Notes: generated from the sequence alone by a model not told the origin. DNA of 32,131 nucleotides from an uncultured Caryophanales bacterium (GCA_905206805.1 CAJLIR010000013.1:1-32131); one strand, 5' to 3'. Shown: positions 1 through 8,166, counted from the stretch's first letter. Numbers and translations: made by a program.

Positions 1-153
1 TTCTCTAACTCCTATAGTACATCTATTAGATAATTCTATATTTATTTTTATTCCACTTAAAGATAATAATAAATCAACTTCTTTACTTGCTTCTAATTTA
101 TTATTTTTATTTAACTTTCTCCTCAATATTTTTAAATTTTTATTTTTAAATAT
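1..153 (-). pseudogene. start-less fragment resembling a PD-(D/E)XK (Rpn-type) nuclease transposase
   Basis: The minus strand is open from a TAA at 154-156 to the window edge (about 51 codons) and has no ATG. The readable part contains EVDLLLSLSGIKINIELSN, which resembles the core of Rpn/PD-(D/E)XK family transposases, where an Asp on one strand is followed by an I-E-x motif on the next. The beginning of such a protein is missing, and the IS110 3' end lies immediately upstream, so the gene may have been cut by the IS. The family call is by eye on a short peptide. The C-terminus of the same family appears at the other end of the window (32028-32131). Confidence 0.35.
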
Positions 154-169
154 TTAAGTATGCTAACGC

Positions 170-193
170 AGACCTATTGCTAGGTCTTTTTTT
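170..193 (+). terminator. intrinsic-terminator-like hairpin
   Basis: A 7-bp perfect stem AGACCTA/TAGGTCT with a TTGC loop is followed by seven T on the plus strand. No plus-strand gene is seen to its left in the window. It lies between the end of the IS110 transposase (215) and the nuclease-like fragment, so it could instead be part of the right-end structure of the IS. Confidence 0.45.
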
Positions 194-214
194 GATATAT
201 TAAGAAATCGAAAT

Positions 215-1420
215 TTAACATATTTCCAGTTGTTTATATTTCTTTTTTACTATTCCATAATACATTCTTAAAAATTTGTTTAATCCTGCAATTTTTGCAA
301 CTTTCTTAGCTTTACCTTCACTTTCTTTTTTTAAAATATATACTTTAATTTCACTATTTTCATTACAACTTGTTTTTATTGATTTCATTATTTCATAACC
401 TGTTTTTCGTAAATATTTATTACCTCGTTTAGATATGTGGCGATTAGTTGCTTCAAATTGTCCTGATTGATATGGTGGCGCATCAAGTCCTGCATAAGCT
501 ATTAAACTTCCTGCATTTTTAAACCTTCTTATATCACCAATTTCAGCAATAATTCTTGATGTTAATTTATTTCCACATCCTGGTATTTCACTAATTACTT
601 CATATTAAGATAATTCCTTTGAAAGTTCATTCATATTTGATATAATTTCTTTAGATGTTTTTATTTGTAAAATTAAAGCATCAGCGCAGCTTGTTGATGA
701 AAGTTGTGCATATTTATTATTAGGACGTACACTTATTGTGTTTTGAGCTAGATTAAAAATCTTGTTAGCTAAAGTGATTCCAGCTCCTTTATGTCCTAAT
801 TTTTTTGAAAGTTTATCAATCTCATTAACAAATTGAGATTGTTTTTTATTTTTGACAATTTCAGGATGATAATATTTCTTAAAAATTTCTAATCCTAATA
901 TAAATGTTTTTTCATCTAATAATTTATTAAATCCAGGAAATAGTAAATCACATAAATTAGAAAAATTCACTTTTTCTTGTATTTGAATTTCTATACTTGT
1001 TATATATTGTCTAGACAAAAATCTTAAATTATCATATGTTTCAGAGTTTTTGTATTGTTTATTTAACTTATACCAATTTTCACAACAATATTCTGCCAAT
1101 TTGTATGAATCATTTTTGTCTGTCTTTGCTTTTCTTAATCCACGATCAAGATATTTTTTTATTTTTAAAGCATTTTCCGCTACAACAAAGTAACCTTTAT
1201 CAAGTAAATAACAATAGACTGGCAAATGATATGTTCCAGTTTCTTCCATTATAATTTTTAAATCATCTTTAGGAATATCTTTTATTTTTTCTTCCAATAA
1301 TTTTAATCCATTTACATCATGTGAGATCTCAAAAGGTTCCTCTATAGCTTCACCTGCCATAGTTAAAATAGCAATTGTACTTTTTTCTTTTGAAATATCA
1401 ATTCCAACTCCATATTTCAT
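215..1420 (-). pseudogene. IS110-family transposase (DEDD/RuvC-like plus Transposase_20), interrupted by an in-frame TAA
   Basis: The reading frame would give 401 residues, a normal IS110 length. The N-terminal DEDD (RuvC-like) domain shows D8 (GIDISK), E60 (MEETGT) and D101/D104 (KTDKNDS). The C-terminal Transposase_20 part has IPGCGNKLTSRIIAEIGD, then LIAYAGLDAPPYQSG, with the presumed catalytic serine at about residue 319. A single TAA at 605-607, codon 272, splits the protein between these domains with no change of frame. The context KELS-stop-YEV suggests a CAA (Gln) to TAA change. The start ATG (1418-1420) follows AAAGGAT. Unless the stop is read through, the product lacks its catalytic serine domain and the element cannot move itself. 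Confidence 0.85.
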
Positions 1421-1626
1421 ATTAATTATCCTTTCTATACTTTACTATTATGACTGGTTCCAACTCTTCTACATATCCTCATTTTGGCTCTTTACACGAG
1501 TATTATTTCATCCTCAACTTGCTTAATCGAATATATTATGTGAAGGTTGGATAACACTTTTTATTACGAGAACTTTATCTCTAAAAGTCCAACGTTATCC
1601 AATCACTTCAATCATAATAAAAAGAA
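1421..1626 (-). ncRNA. candidate IS110 bridge RNA region (non-coding leader end)
   Basis: This is the 206-base non-coding end upstream of the transposase start. On the minus strand it folds into a long compound stem-loop: 5 bp (1541-1545 with 1606-1610), a small internal loop, a perfect 9-bp stem (1547-1555 with 1594-1602), a one-sided five-base bulge, then ACTTTT/AAAAGT and an apical GAGA/TCTC pair. In known IS110 elements this region is transcribed as a bridge RNA of roughly 170-180 nt whose internal loops pair with target and donor DNA. Positions 1440-1626 are identical in the truncated copy, while the adjacent coding part differs. The assignment of individual loops was not attempted. Confidence 0.5.
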
Positions 1627-1668
1627 GTGTAATAATCAATCACATTTCTGTATTTAATTATTACACTT
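1625..1668. terminator. hairpin flanking the IS110 end
   Basis: A perfect 12-bp inverted repeat AAGTGTAATAAT / ATTATTACACTT (1625-1636 and 1657-1668) has a 20-base loop. On the minus strand the stem is followed by C and five T that belong to the IS end, giving a terminator-like shape. On the plus strand it is followed by TTTATAG. It lies directly at the IS boundary. Confidence 0.5.
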
Positions 1669-1678
1669 TTATAGTACC

Positions 1679-1703
1679 AAAAAGTTCAAATTAATGAACT
1701 TTT
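1679..1703 (-). terminator. terminator of the broken surface-protein gene
   Basis: Stem AAAAGTTCA/TGAACTTTT (9 bp) with a TTAATT loop and a short T run on the minus strand, 8 bases past the stop codon at 1712-1714. Confidence 0.65.
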
Positions 1704-1711
1704 CTAATATT

Positions 1712-3639
1712 CTATTTTTTTATTGTTAAGTAGAAATCATCAGTTTCTTCTGAATAAACCCCATTTGAAATCGTTCGTAAATTAAATTTATATGTTCCAT
1801 TTTCTGTAAAACCATAGAAATATCCAGAGTTAGATCCAATCATACTTTTCCACTCACCATCATTTATTTTAATTTGACGAGTAAACTGAGTTGAGCCACC
1901 TACAACATATACATTATTAGAAACAACAGCACCGCTTTCTAAATCAACCTGACTACAATCTTTTAAATCACCTTGATAATGGGTACAATTTTCACCTGAA
2001 TAAAATGTAAGTGTCGGAACAGGATAAACTGAAACATCATTAATCTTAACAATTTTATCTTTATAAATTATATTTGTTAAATCAAATTTAGATCCTCCTG
2101 AAGAAATTTTAATATATCCAGATTTCACATTAGTATATATACCTCCACCATTAATACAAACAGTATTATTTGGATCAGCATATTTATCACAAATATCAGT
2201 GACAATACTTTCACAATTATCCGATGAATCACAGAATGAAATAGAGGCCATTGGATCATTTTGATACCAACTAAATGTATAACCAGAAATCGGTAGCGAC
2301 AATTTGTATGCTGCATACTTACCTATTGATATATTATTAAGATTAGTACTTGTATAACCAAAACTTCCACTAACATACTCTAATGTTAACTCTGGTATTG
2401 GTACTTCAATACTCAATAAATCACTTTCTTTTGTATTAAATTCATTTATTTCAAAATCTAAATATGTATTATTTATAACCCTTATCTTAAGATTATATGT
2501 ATCACCATAATTTAAATTATTAAATGTATATGTATCCGTCTTTTGTGGTTTACTTGGTAACCAAGTTGTACCACCATCTATACTAAATTGATATCCATAT
2601 ATACCTGATTCTAAATCTTTTCCACTTGATACTAATTTTATTGAATTATCTTTAATCTCATAACTAATATTTACATCTGTTGGTGCTGTTCTATCTATAT
2701 TAGTTACCTCTTCTGTTATTGATTGAAAATTGCTTCCTAACGTTACTGTTGCTATCACAATAGAGTTTTCTGTTACCTCTATATTTGTTGTTTATTCTGT
2801 TACTAGTGTATCATCAACTAATATAGTATTTCCATCTGGCGATTTTATTTTATAACTATATATTAAATTTTCTCCACTTGGATATTTTATTGTTACCGTT
2901 TTACTTTGTGTCCAGATATCTTTCTTATCTACTGTTATTTCTGGTATATTCAAAGATAATGTATTTATTTTTGACTTTTCTTCTTTTGTTTCTTTGCCAT
3001 TTGATACTCTTACATATATTGTATATTCTGTATTTTGTTTTAAACCAGTAAATATATATGTATTATCTGTACTCTTATAATAATTTTCACCATCTATACT
3101 ATATTCATATTCTTTTACGTTTACATTTGTACTTACTACTACTTTTATACTATCTATAGTTTGAGTTAATCCTATACTTATTTCTAATGATTGATTTGAA
3201 TTTTCACAACTTACTTTTCCATCATTATTTGGATAATTACAAATAAAACCATTTATTTTCAAATTATTTACTTTAATAGTTTGACCATTATTACTTACAA
3301 CAACTTCTCCATCACTTGGCTTACTTCCTTTAAAATTTAATTCTTCTAAACCGTTTAGATTATAACCTGTTAAATTTGTATCTAATTTACATCCACCACT
3401 ATTACAATTAAATTTCATTTGTCCAGTTGGAAAACTTCCATCATTTTTTAACATAAAGTTAGCTACATATGTATCAACTGATTTTATTATTCCATAAGTT
3501 GAATCTTCTGCTGCTGATAATCTTGACTTATTTAATATTTTTATTACTTGTGGAACAGCAATTAAAGCAATTATTGCTAGTATTACTATTACTGCAAGTA
3601 GTTCTATTAGTGTAAATCCCTTATTATCTTCATCTTCAT
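1712..3639 (-). pseudogene. large prepilin-like surface protein with fibronectin/Ig-like domains, broken by a frameshift and a nonsense codon
   Basis: Repaired, this would encode about 640 residues. The N-terminus is a type IV prepilin segment (NKGFTLIELLAVIVILA, ending near 3620), followed by Cys-containing and fibronectin/Ig-like repeats with Y-S-I-D-G and T-A-P-T-D signatures. These would be displayed outside the cell on a pilus-like or anchored structure. Two lesions are visible. First, the prepilin frame has no start codon: the ATGs at 3639 and 3633 are one base out of frame, and adding one A in GAAGATAATAAG would give MKNNKGFTLIEL. Second, a TAA at 2792-2794 interrupts the frame (VTE-stop-TTNIEV), probably from CAA. 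The frame then continues unbroken to 1712. Either fragment could be translated separately, but neither is a complete protein. Confidence 0.8.
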
Positions 3640-3719
3640 AACCTCTATTCTATAATTAGAATATCATTTTTTACTGTTTTTATCAATATAAATTAAAATA
3701 AAATGTTAATATCTAAAGA

Positions 3720-4166
3720 TTATTTTATAATAATATTAATTAATAATATAGAACAAATTAATGACCAAAGAATTCCCATAACAACTTCTAAAGGCTTATG
3801 TCCAAGTTGTTCTTTTAGATGTTTTATACCTATCTTAGTATTTCTAAAAAATATTTCATCTACAATTTTATTAATTGCTATAGCTTGTTTTCCACTTTCC
3901 ATTCTAAGTCCCATTGCGTCATAACCAACTACACAAGCAAATACAAGTGAAATTGCAAACAATGGACTTGTAAACCCTTGTAAAAATCCTACTGTAAATG
4001 TTAGGGAAAATGTAAATGAAGTATGAGTACTAGGCATACCACCATTACCGTTAAAAAGTCTCTCCCAATTTAATTTTTTATATTTTATAGATTCACCTAT
4101 AAACTTTATAATTTGAGCTGATAATGCCGAAAAAAACGGAATAATTAAATAAACATAATCTTTCAT
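3720..4166 (-). CDS. divergent PAP2 (DUF212/YuiD-like) membrane protein
   Basis: 148 residues with hydrophobic segments at about 4-24, 52-68, 72-86 and 128-146. The PAP2-like motif GGMPSTHTS (42-50) and a second conserved block YDAMGLRMESGKQA, followed by LGHKPLEV, mark the divergent PAP2 family (DUF212), of which B. subtilis YuiD is a member. A phosphatase role on a membrane phosphate ester is suggested by the SxHxS-type motif, but no substrate is known. The gene follows recO on the same strand but is separated by a strong terminator, so it probably has its own promoter. It uses an ATG preceded by AGGTGAC. Confidence 0.8.
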   Translation of the reverse strand: MKDYVYLIIPFFSALSAQIIKFIGESIKYKKLNWERLFNGNGGMPSTHTSFTFSLTFTVGFLQGFTSPLFAISLVFACVVGYDAMGLRMESGKQAIAINKIVDEIFFRNTKIGIKHLKEQLGHKPLEVVMGILWSLICSILLINIIIK

Positions 4167-4196
4167 AATGTCACCTACTTTATTTTATTATAATCT

Positions 4197-4244
4197 AAAA
4201 AAAATAACTTATCTAGTATAAATATATAGATTAGATAAATTATT
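4197..4244 (-). terminator. terminator after recO
   Basis: Arms 4203-4215 and 4232-4244 (AATAAxTTATCTA / TAGATAAxTTATT, one internal mismatch), followed on the minus strand by eight T. The stem starts within the recO stop codon and ends the cdd-era-recO cluster. Confidence 0.75.
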
Positions 4245-4981
4245 TATATTTTATTTAACTCTTCAATAAATTTTTTTGATTTTAAATATAATCCAGTATA
4301 TAAATCATAATATTCATCTAAGAAACTATTAATTTCCATTTTTACTTTTATTGAAATATCTAAATTAGTTATTTTTTTAATATCTACATAATAAAACATT
4401 CTAATTAACTTTATTGTTTTTACGTCAACCATTCTTTCATTATTTCTGCACTTATTACAAACAAGTCCACCTTTTGAACTTGATAATGTTGCGATTGATG
4501 TTTTACTTCCACACACCGCACATTGGTCTAAAATTGGCATTACACCTAAATAATGTAGATATTTTAATTCTAATATATTTGTAATTACTAATGGATCAAA
4601 TCCTTCATTAATTTTTATAATAGCAGAAATCATAATATCAAATATATCATCATTATAATTATGTTTCATAACTTGATCTGTAAGTTCTAAAATAAAACAA
4701 GAATAACTAATTGATTTTAATGATAAATCTTTTTTTATGTTTTTAAAATTATCTATTACATCAACACTTATTAATGTAGATAATTTATCTTTTTTATATT
4801 GAATATTAAAATATCCATAAGTTAATTTTGAACTAACACTACGTAATGGACTTTTTAGTGATTTACACCCTTTTGATAAAACCCCTATAACACCATACTC
4901 TTTAGTAATAACATTTAAAATTTTACTTGATTCACTATATGATGTTTCACTTAATACAATACCTTCAACATTTACTAACAT
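4244..4981 (-). CDS. recO: DNA repair protein RecO
   Basis: 245 residues, normal for RecO. An N-terminal OB-fold (about 1-80, opening VNVEGIVLSETSYSESSKIL) is followed by a helical domain with the four-cysteine zinc site C154, C157, C175, C178 (CAVC...CNKC). RecO works with RecR and RecF to load RecA onto SSB-coated single-stranded DNA during gap repair. Its start lies one base downstream of the stop of the DUF1653-like gene, so the two are probably co-translated. The era-yqzL-recO order matches Bacillus, which supports the identification. Confidence 0.95.
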   Translation of the reverse strand: MLVNVEGIVLSETSYSESSKILNVITKEYGVIGVLSKGCKSLKSPLRSVSSKLTYGYFNIQYKKDKLSTLISVDVIDNFKNIKKDLSLKSISYSCFILELTDQVMKHNYNDDIFDIMISAIIKINEGFDPLVITNILELKYLHYLGVMPILDQCAVCGSKTSIATLSSSKGGLVCNKCRNNERMVDVKTIKLIRMFYYVDIKKITNLDISIKVKMEINSFLDEYYDLYTGLYLKSKKFIEELNKI

Positions 4982-4982
4982 T

Positions 4983-5198
4983 TTACTTAACTAACTCAAA
5001 ACGATATTTTTGATCAGAAAGCGGATATTTTTTCTTATCAACTAAAGATGTAAACATTAAGTAATCTCTAACCCAGATTTTATTATCACCATATAATGCT
5101 TCATATACAACCACTTTTTTATTTGTTTCACTATCATACGCTATAGCAATAACACGGTATAAATTACCCTTAAAATGTCTATAAACTTGTCCTACCAT
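4983..5198 (-). CDS. DUF1653-like small protein
   Basis: 71 residues beginning MVGQVYRHFKGNLYRVIAIA, with VVYEALYGDNKIWVRDYLMF further on. The G-x-x-Y-x-H-x-K-G opening and the VVY-ALYG--WVR core are characteristic of the DUF1653 family, a small beta-rich protein of unknown role. I take the ATG at 5198 because family members start there. A GTG at 5216 would add six residues and overlaps the stop of the upstream micro-gene (TAGTG), so a coupled GTG start is a real alternative. The gene sits between yqzL-like and recO. Confidence 0.75.
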   Translation of the reverse strand: MVGQVYRHFKGNLYRVIAIAYDSETNKKVVVYEALYGDNKIWVRDYLMFTSLVDKKKYPLSDQKYRFELVK

Positions 5199-5215
5199 TA
5201 CTTCCAAAAAAATCA

Positions 5216-5299
5216 CTACTTTCCAACTTGTTTATATTTAATATAATATTCAATTTTTCCTGTATGTTTAAATAATTCCCATAATAAATCTTTTTTCAT
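5216..5299 (-). CDS. yqzL: YqzL-like micro-protein (27 aa)
   Basis: An ATG at 5297-5299, preceded by AGGTGATTAAA, opens a 27-codon frame ending in TAG: MKKDLLWELFKHTGKIEYYI then KYKQVGK. The pattern (W at position 7, then F-x-x-T-G-x-I-x-x-Y-x-x-Y-K) is that of the YqzL family, a short protein of unknown function encoded between era and recO in Bacillus. Both the position and the residues fit. Its stop overlaps by one base a possible GTG start of the next gene. Confidence 0.75.
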   Translation of the reverse strand: MKKDLLWELFKHTGKIEYYIKYKQVGK

Positions 5300-5347
5300 T
5301 TTAATCACCTATTTTTATAATGATTAAAAGTTAAATTTTTTATTCAA

Positions 5348-6235
5348 TTATAATTCAAAATCATCATAACCAAATTCTTTTAAATATTTTTCTCTATCAC
5401 GCCATTTTTTTATTGTCTTAACATATATATCCAAAAATACTTTTTTTGATGTAAATTTTTCTATATCCTGTCTTGCTTTTATTCCGATTTCTTTTATTTT
5501 ACTACCATTATGTCCAATTATTATTTTCTTTAATGAATCTCTATCTACAACCACACAAGCATTTATTACTACACTTTCTTTTTTATATTCTATTTTTTCT
5601 ACATAACAAGTTATTGAATGTGGAACCTCTTCTTCTGTTAAATTAAAGATTTTTTCTCTAATTAATTCAGATATTATAAATTGTTCTGACTTGTTTGTAA
5701 CTTGATCTTCTGAAAAATATTTTATGTTATCTGGTAAATAAGATCTAATAACATTTATTAATGTATCTGTATTTTTATCTTTTAAAGCTGATATTGGTAC
5801 AATTTCACTAAAATCATATAAATCTTTATACTCTGTAATTTTAAGTAAAATTTCTTCTTTTTTCATTTTATCAATTTTATTCAAAATCAAAATAACTGGT
5901 TTATTAATTTCTGAAAAACGTTCAATTATATATTTATCACCAGTACCAAGATTACTACTTGCATCTACTAAAAACAAAATAACATCAACATCATCAATAC
6001 TATAATAAGCTTGTTTATTTAAGTAATTTCCTAACTTATGATTAGGTTTATGAATACCTGGTGTATCAACAAACACTATTTGAGTGTCGGAATCATTATA
6101 TATTCCTTGAATAATATTTCTAGTTGTTTGTGGTTTTGATGATGTAATCGCAATTTTTTTACCAATAATATGATTCATTAAAGTAGATTTACCAACATTA
6201 GGTCTTCCTATTAATCCTACAAAACCTGATTTCAT
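5348..6235 (-). CDS. era: GTPase Era
   Basis: 295 residues, the usual Era length. G1 P-loop GRPNVGKS (10-17), G3 DTPG (57-60) and G4 NKID (119-122) lie in the GTPase domain. A C-terminal KH domain carries GHNGSKIKEIG near residue 245. Era binds the 3' end of 16S rRNA and acts in 30S subunit assembly. The ATG overlaps the stop of cdd by four bases (ATGA), which couples the two genes as in other Bacillota. Confidence 0.97.
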   Translation of the reverse strand: MKSGFVGLIGRPNVGKSTLMNHIIGKKIAITSSKPQTTRNIIQGIYNDSDTQIVFVDTPGIHKPNHKLGNYLNKQAYYSIDDVDVILFLVDASSNLGTGDKYIIERFSEINKPVILILNKIDKMKKEEILLKITEYKDLYDFSEIVPISALKDKNTDTLINVIRSYLPDNIKYFSEDQVTNKSEQFIISELIREKIFNLTEEEVPHSITCYVEKIEYKKESVVINACVVVDRDSLKKIIIGHNGSKIKEIGIKARQDIEKFTSKKVFLDIYVKTIKKWRDREKYLKEFGYDDFEL

Positions 6236-6621
6236 ATTAAATCACCCGAATCAAATGAGTATGGACACAATTCATCGATAGAAAAAGATTTACTATTACC
6301 AAGTTTATCATAACAAATAATTTCTGAATTTTTATCAAAAAATTCCATAATTACTTGCCTACACAAAAAACAACATGTACTTATCTTATTACTATCTCCA
6401 CATAAAATGTATAGTTTATCAAAATCGCCTTTTTTGTATCCATGACTTACAGCACTTACAATAGCGCTTCTTTCAGCACAAATAGTTGCCCCGTAAGAAG
6501 CGTTTTCTACGTTTACTCCACCAAACGAATTTCCATCTTTTAAAGTAACAATTGCAGCAACTCTAAATTTGGAATATGGACTATGAGAATTATTTAACAA
6601 TTCTAATAATTTTTCATACAT
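6232..6621 (-). CDS. cdd: cytidine deaminase
   Basis: 129 residues. It hydrolyses cytidine and deoxycytidine to uridine and deoxyuridine for pyrimidine salvage. The zinc/catalytic site C48-A-E50 is present (ICAERSA), and the second zinc pair is C84 and C87 in the block TCCFLCRQV. The usual PCGxC motif is altered: Pro is Cys and the following Gly is Phe, although both zinc cysteines remain. An in-frame ATG at 6645 has no ribosome-binding site; the one at 6621 is preceded by AAGAGTGATTTT and matches the family start. It overlaps era by four bases. Confidence 0.93.
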   Translation of the reverse strand: MYEKLLELLNNSHSPYSKFRVAAIVTLKDGNSFGGVNVENASYGATICAERSAIVSAVSHGYKKGDFDKLYILCGDSNKISTCCFLCRQVIMEFFDKNSEIICYDKLGNSKSFSIDELCPYSFDSGDLI

Positions 6622-6674
6622 AAAATCACTCTTTTCTAATAACATTTTAACATATTTTAATAAGATAATTAAAA

Positions 6675-7850
6675 TTATATATTAATTTCATCATCATTTA
6701 TACTTTTACTTTCAATACTAACTCTTTGTACAATCGCAAGAGAACACATTAAACATATTGTAAATGATCCACCATAACTTAAGAAAGGAAGTGGTACTCC
6801 TGTTAATGGGATAAGACCAAATAAACCACCTAAATTAAATAAAATATGCATAAAAATATAAACTGCTACTCCTAAACATATATATCTTCCTCTTATAGTA
6901 TTTGCTTTACTTGATATTGTTAAAACACGACCTAAGACTAATGCATAACAAATGAAAATGACAAGTGCCATAATAAGTCCCCATTCTTCTACAAATATAG
7001 CAAAGATAGAATCGGTATGTGGATCATTTAGATAAGAATATTTTTGTTTACTTTTTCCAATTCCAAGTCCTTTTAAACCACCATTATTAATTGCGATAAA
7101 AGCATTACAAACTTGATATCCACCATTTTCATAATTAGTACAAGGATTAAAAAAATCAAAACGAGATTTCTGTGCTTCCGTAAAAAAGCTTCCTGTTCTA
7201 GCTACAATCATCACAACAAAAACAATACAAGCAACAGATAAAATTCCAACTGTTTTTAATTTTTCTATTTTTAAAATTGGACTTGCTAAAAACATTACAC
7301 CAAATATTGTTAAAAGAATCATCATTGTTCCAAAATCCTTTTGCGCAAAAATAATAACAGGAATAGAAACACCTACAAACAATATAATCGCTATTATATT
7401 ATAGTGAGTTATATTCTTATTTCTTAATTTTTTATAAAAGAATTCAAATAGAACGGCTAAAAATACAATCGTTATTGGTTTAGCAAACTCACTCGGTTGA
7501 AATTTTATTCCAAATATACTAATCCAATTTTGTGCTCCTCTATGATATGCACCATAAAAAAGTAAATAAAGTAAAATTCCTGCAATAACTAAAAAGAATA
7601 ATGGTATCCATTTTTTATATTTGTTTGTATCTATAATTATTAAAAATATAGAAAAAAGCAATCCTATTCCCAACATTATGATATGTCTATAAAAGTAATA
7701 ATAAAGATCAACATCATTATTTATAGCTTCCCTACTTGAGGCTGTAACTATATTAAAAAGACCAAATAAAAATAAAAATATAGTTACAAACAATAATGGT
7801 TTATCCATTTTATTAAATATTTTTTTTAAACTAATAAATACTTTATGCAT
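6675..7850 (-). CDS. ftsW: FtsW/RodA/SpoVE-family peptidoglycan glycosyltransferase, FtsW-like
   Basis: 391 residues with about ten membrane segments. SEDS-family signatures include FQPSEFAKP, the long extracellular loop with GLGIGKSKQKYSYL and PHTDSIFA, and LPFLSYGGS near the C-terminus. The GxSKQK...HTD arrangement favours FtsW over RodA. SEDS proteins polymerise lipid II into glycan strands, with FtsW acting at the septum beside a class B penicillin-binding protein. The start at 7850 is chosen because AGGTGATGGT precedes it; an upstream extension to 7919 would add an unconserved hydrophobic stretch. It shows that the organism builds a cell wall. Confidence 0.9.
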   Translation of the reverse strand: MHKVFISLKKIFNKMDKPLLFVTIFLFLFGLFNIVTASSREAINNDVDLYYYFYRHIIMLGIGLLFSIFLIIIDTNKYKKWIPLFFLVIAGILLYLLFYGAYHRGAQNWISIFGIKFQPSEFAKPITIVFLAVLFEFFYKKLRNKNITHYNIIAIILFVGVSIPVIIFAQKDFGTMMILLTIFGVMFLASPILKIEKLKTVGILSVACIVFVVMIVARTGSFFTEAQKSRFDFFNPCTNYENGGYQVCNAFIAINNGGLKGLGIGKSKQKYSYLNDPHTDSIFAIFVEEWGLIMALVIFICYALVLGRVLTISSKANTIRGRYICLGVAVYIFMHILFNLGGLFGLIPLTGVPLPFLSYGGSFTICLMCSLAIVQRVSIESKSINDDEINI

Positions 7851-7906
7851 ACCATCACCTACTATTAATAATATCATAAAATAATTAAAAAATATATAAA
7901 TAAAAG

Positions 7907-7930
7907 AAAAAAACACCAAACAGTGTTTTA
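7907..7930 (-). terminator. terminator after the coiled-coil gene
   Basis: A 7-bp stem AAAACAC/GTGTTTT (7910-7916 with 7923-7929) overlaps the stop codon of the upstream gene and runs into a T tract on the minus strand, upstream of ftsW. Confidence 0.65.
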
Positions 7931-8137
7931 TCTATTTTTAAATATAGTATCATTAGTTAAATCAGAATTATTTTGATTTTGAGTTGGATACAATACTGAA
8001 TAAACTTTTGACAATTCTTGTTCCATAGAAGCCATTTTAGTTGAAAGAGATTTAACGTATTCTAATAACATTTTATTTTCCTCCGACAATTTTGAAACTT
8101 TTGACTCTAATTCTGTAATTCTTTGCATATCATTCAT
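7928..8137 (-). CDS. short coiled-coil protein of unknown function
   Basis: 69 residues. Residues 4-46 form a heptad-like pattern (ITELESKVSKLSEENKMLLE, then SLSTKMASMEQELSKVY), which predicts a coiled coil. The tail, about 50-69, is polar and Asn-rich. There is no membrane segment or catalytic motif. The ATG follows AGAAGG at seven bases, and a TATAAT-like element lies about 30 bases upstream. It precedes ftsW but is separated by a terminator, so a role in division is only a positional guess. I do not recognise a family. Confidence 0.7.
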   Translation of the reverse strand: MNDMQRITELESKVSKLSEENKMLLEYVKSLSTKMASMEQELSKVYSVLYPTQNQNNSDLTNDTIFKNR

Positions 8138-8166
8138 AAAAAAACCTTCTTTCTATACTATTACTA

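Larger units (their letters stand above)
215..1626 (-). mobile_element. IS110-family insertion sequence
   Basis: The element consists of a transposase reading frame (215-1420) and a 206-base non-coding leader (1421-1626). The leader-side boundary is set by comparison with a second, truncated copy at 31663-31974: the two are identical up to position 1626 and then diverge. The boundary downstream of the transposase cannot be fixed from one copy and lies somewhere between about 150 and 214. No terminal inverted repeats are seen, as expected for IS110. A long non-coding region upstream of the transposase is typical of the IS110 group, where it encodes the bridge RNA, rather than of the IS1111 group. 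Confidence 0.8.

Noticed and set aside
605..2794. Reassignment of TAA to glutamine, suggested by two apparent CAA-to-TAA stops (605-607 and 2792-2794)
   Set aside because: TAA ends most intact housekeeping genes in the window at the expected family length, so it is a normal stop. Both cases lie in decaying accessory genes and fit simple C-to-T changes in an AT-biased genome.
6232..6234. Mycoplasma-type code with TGA as Trp
   Set aside because: cdd ends at a TGA overlapping the era start, and full-length conserved proteins are obtained with TGA as stop.
7851..7919. A 23-residue N-terminal extension of the FtsW-like protein
   Set aside because: A good ribosome-binding site lies inside it, directly before the ATG at 7850, and family members do not carry an extra leading membrane segment.
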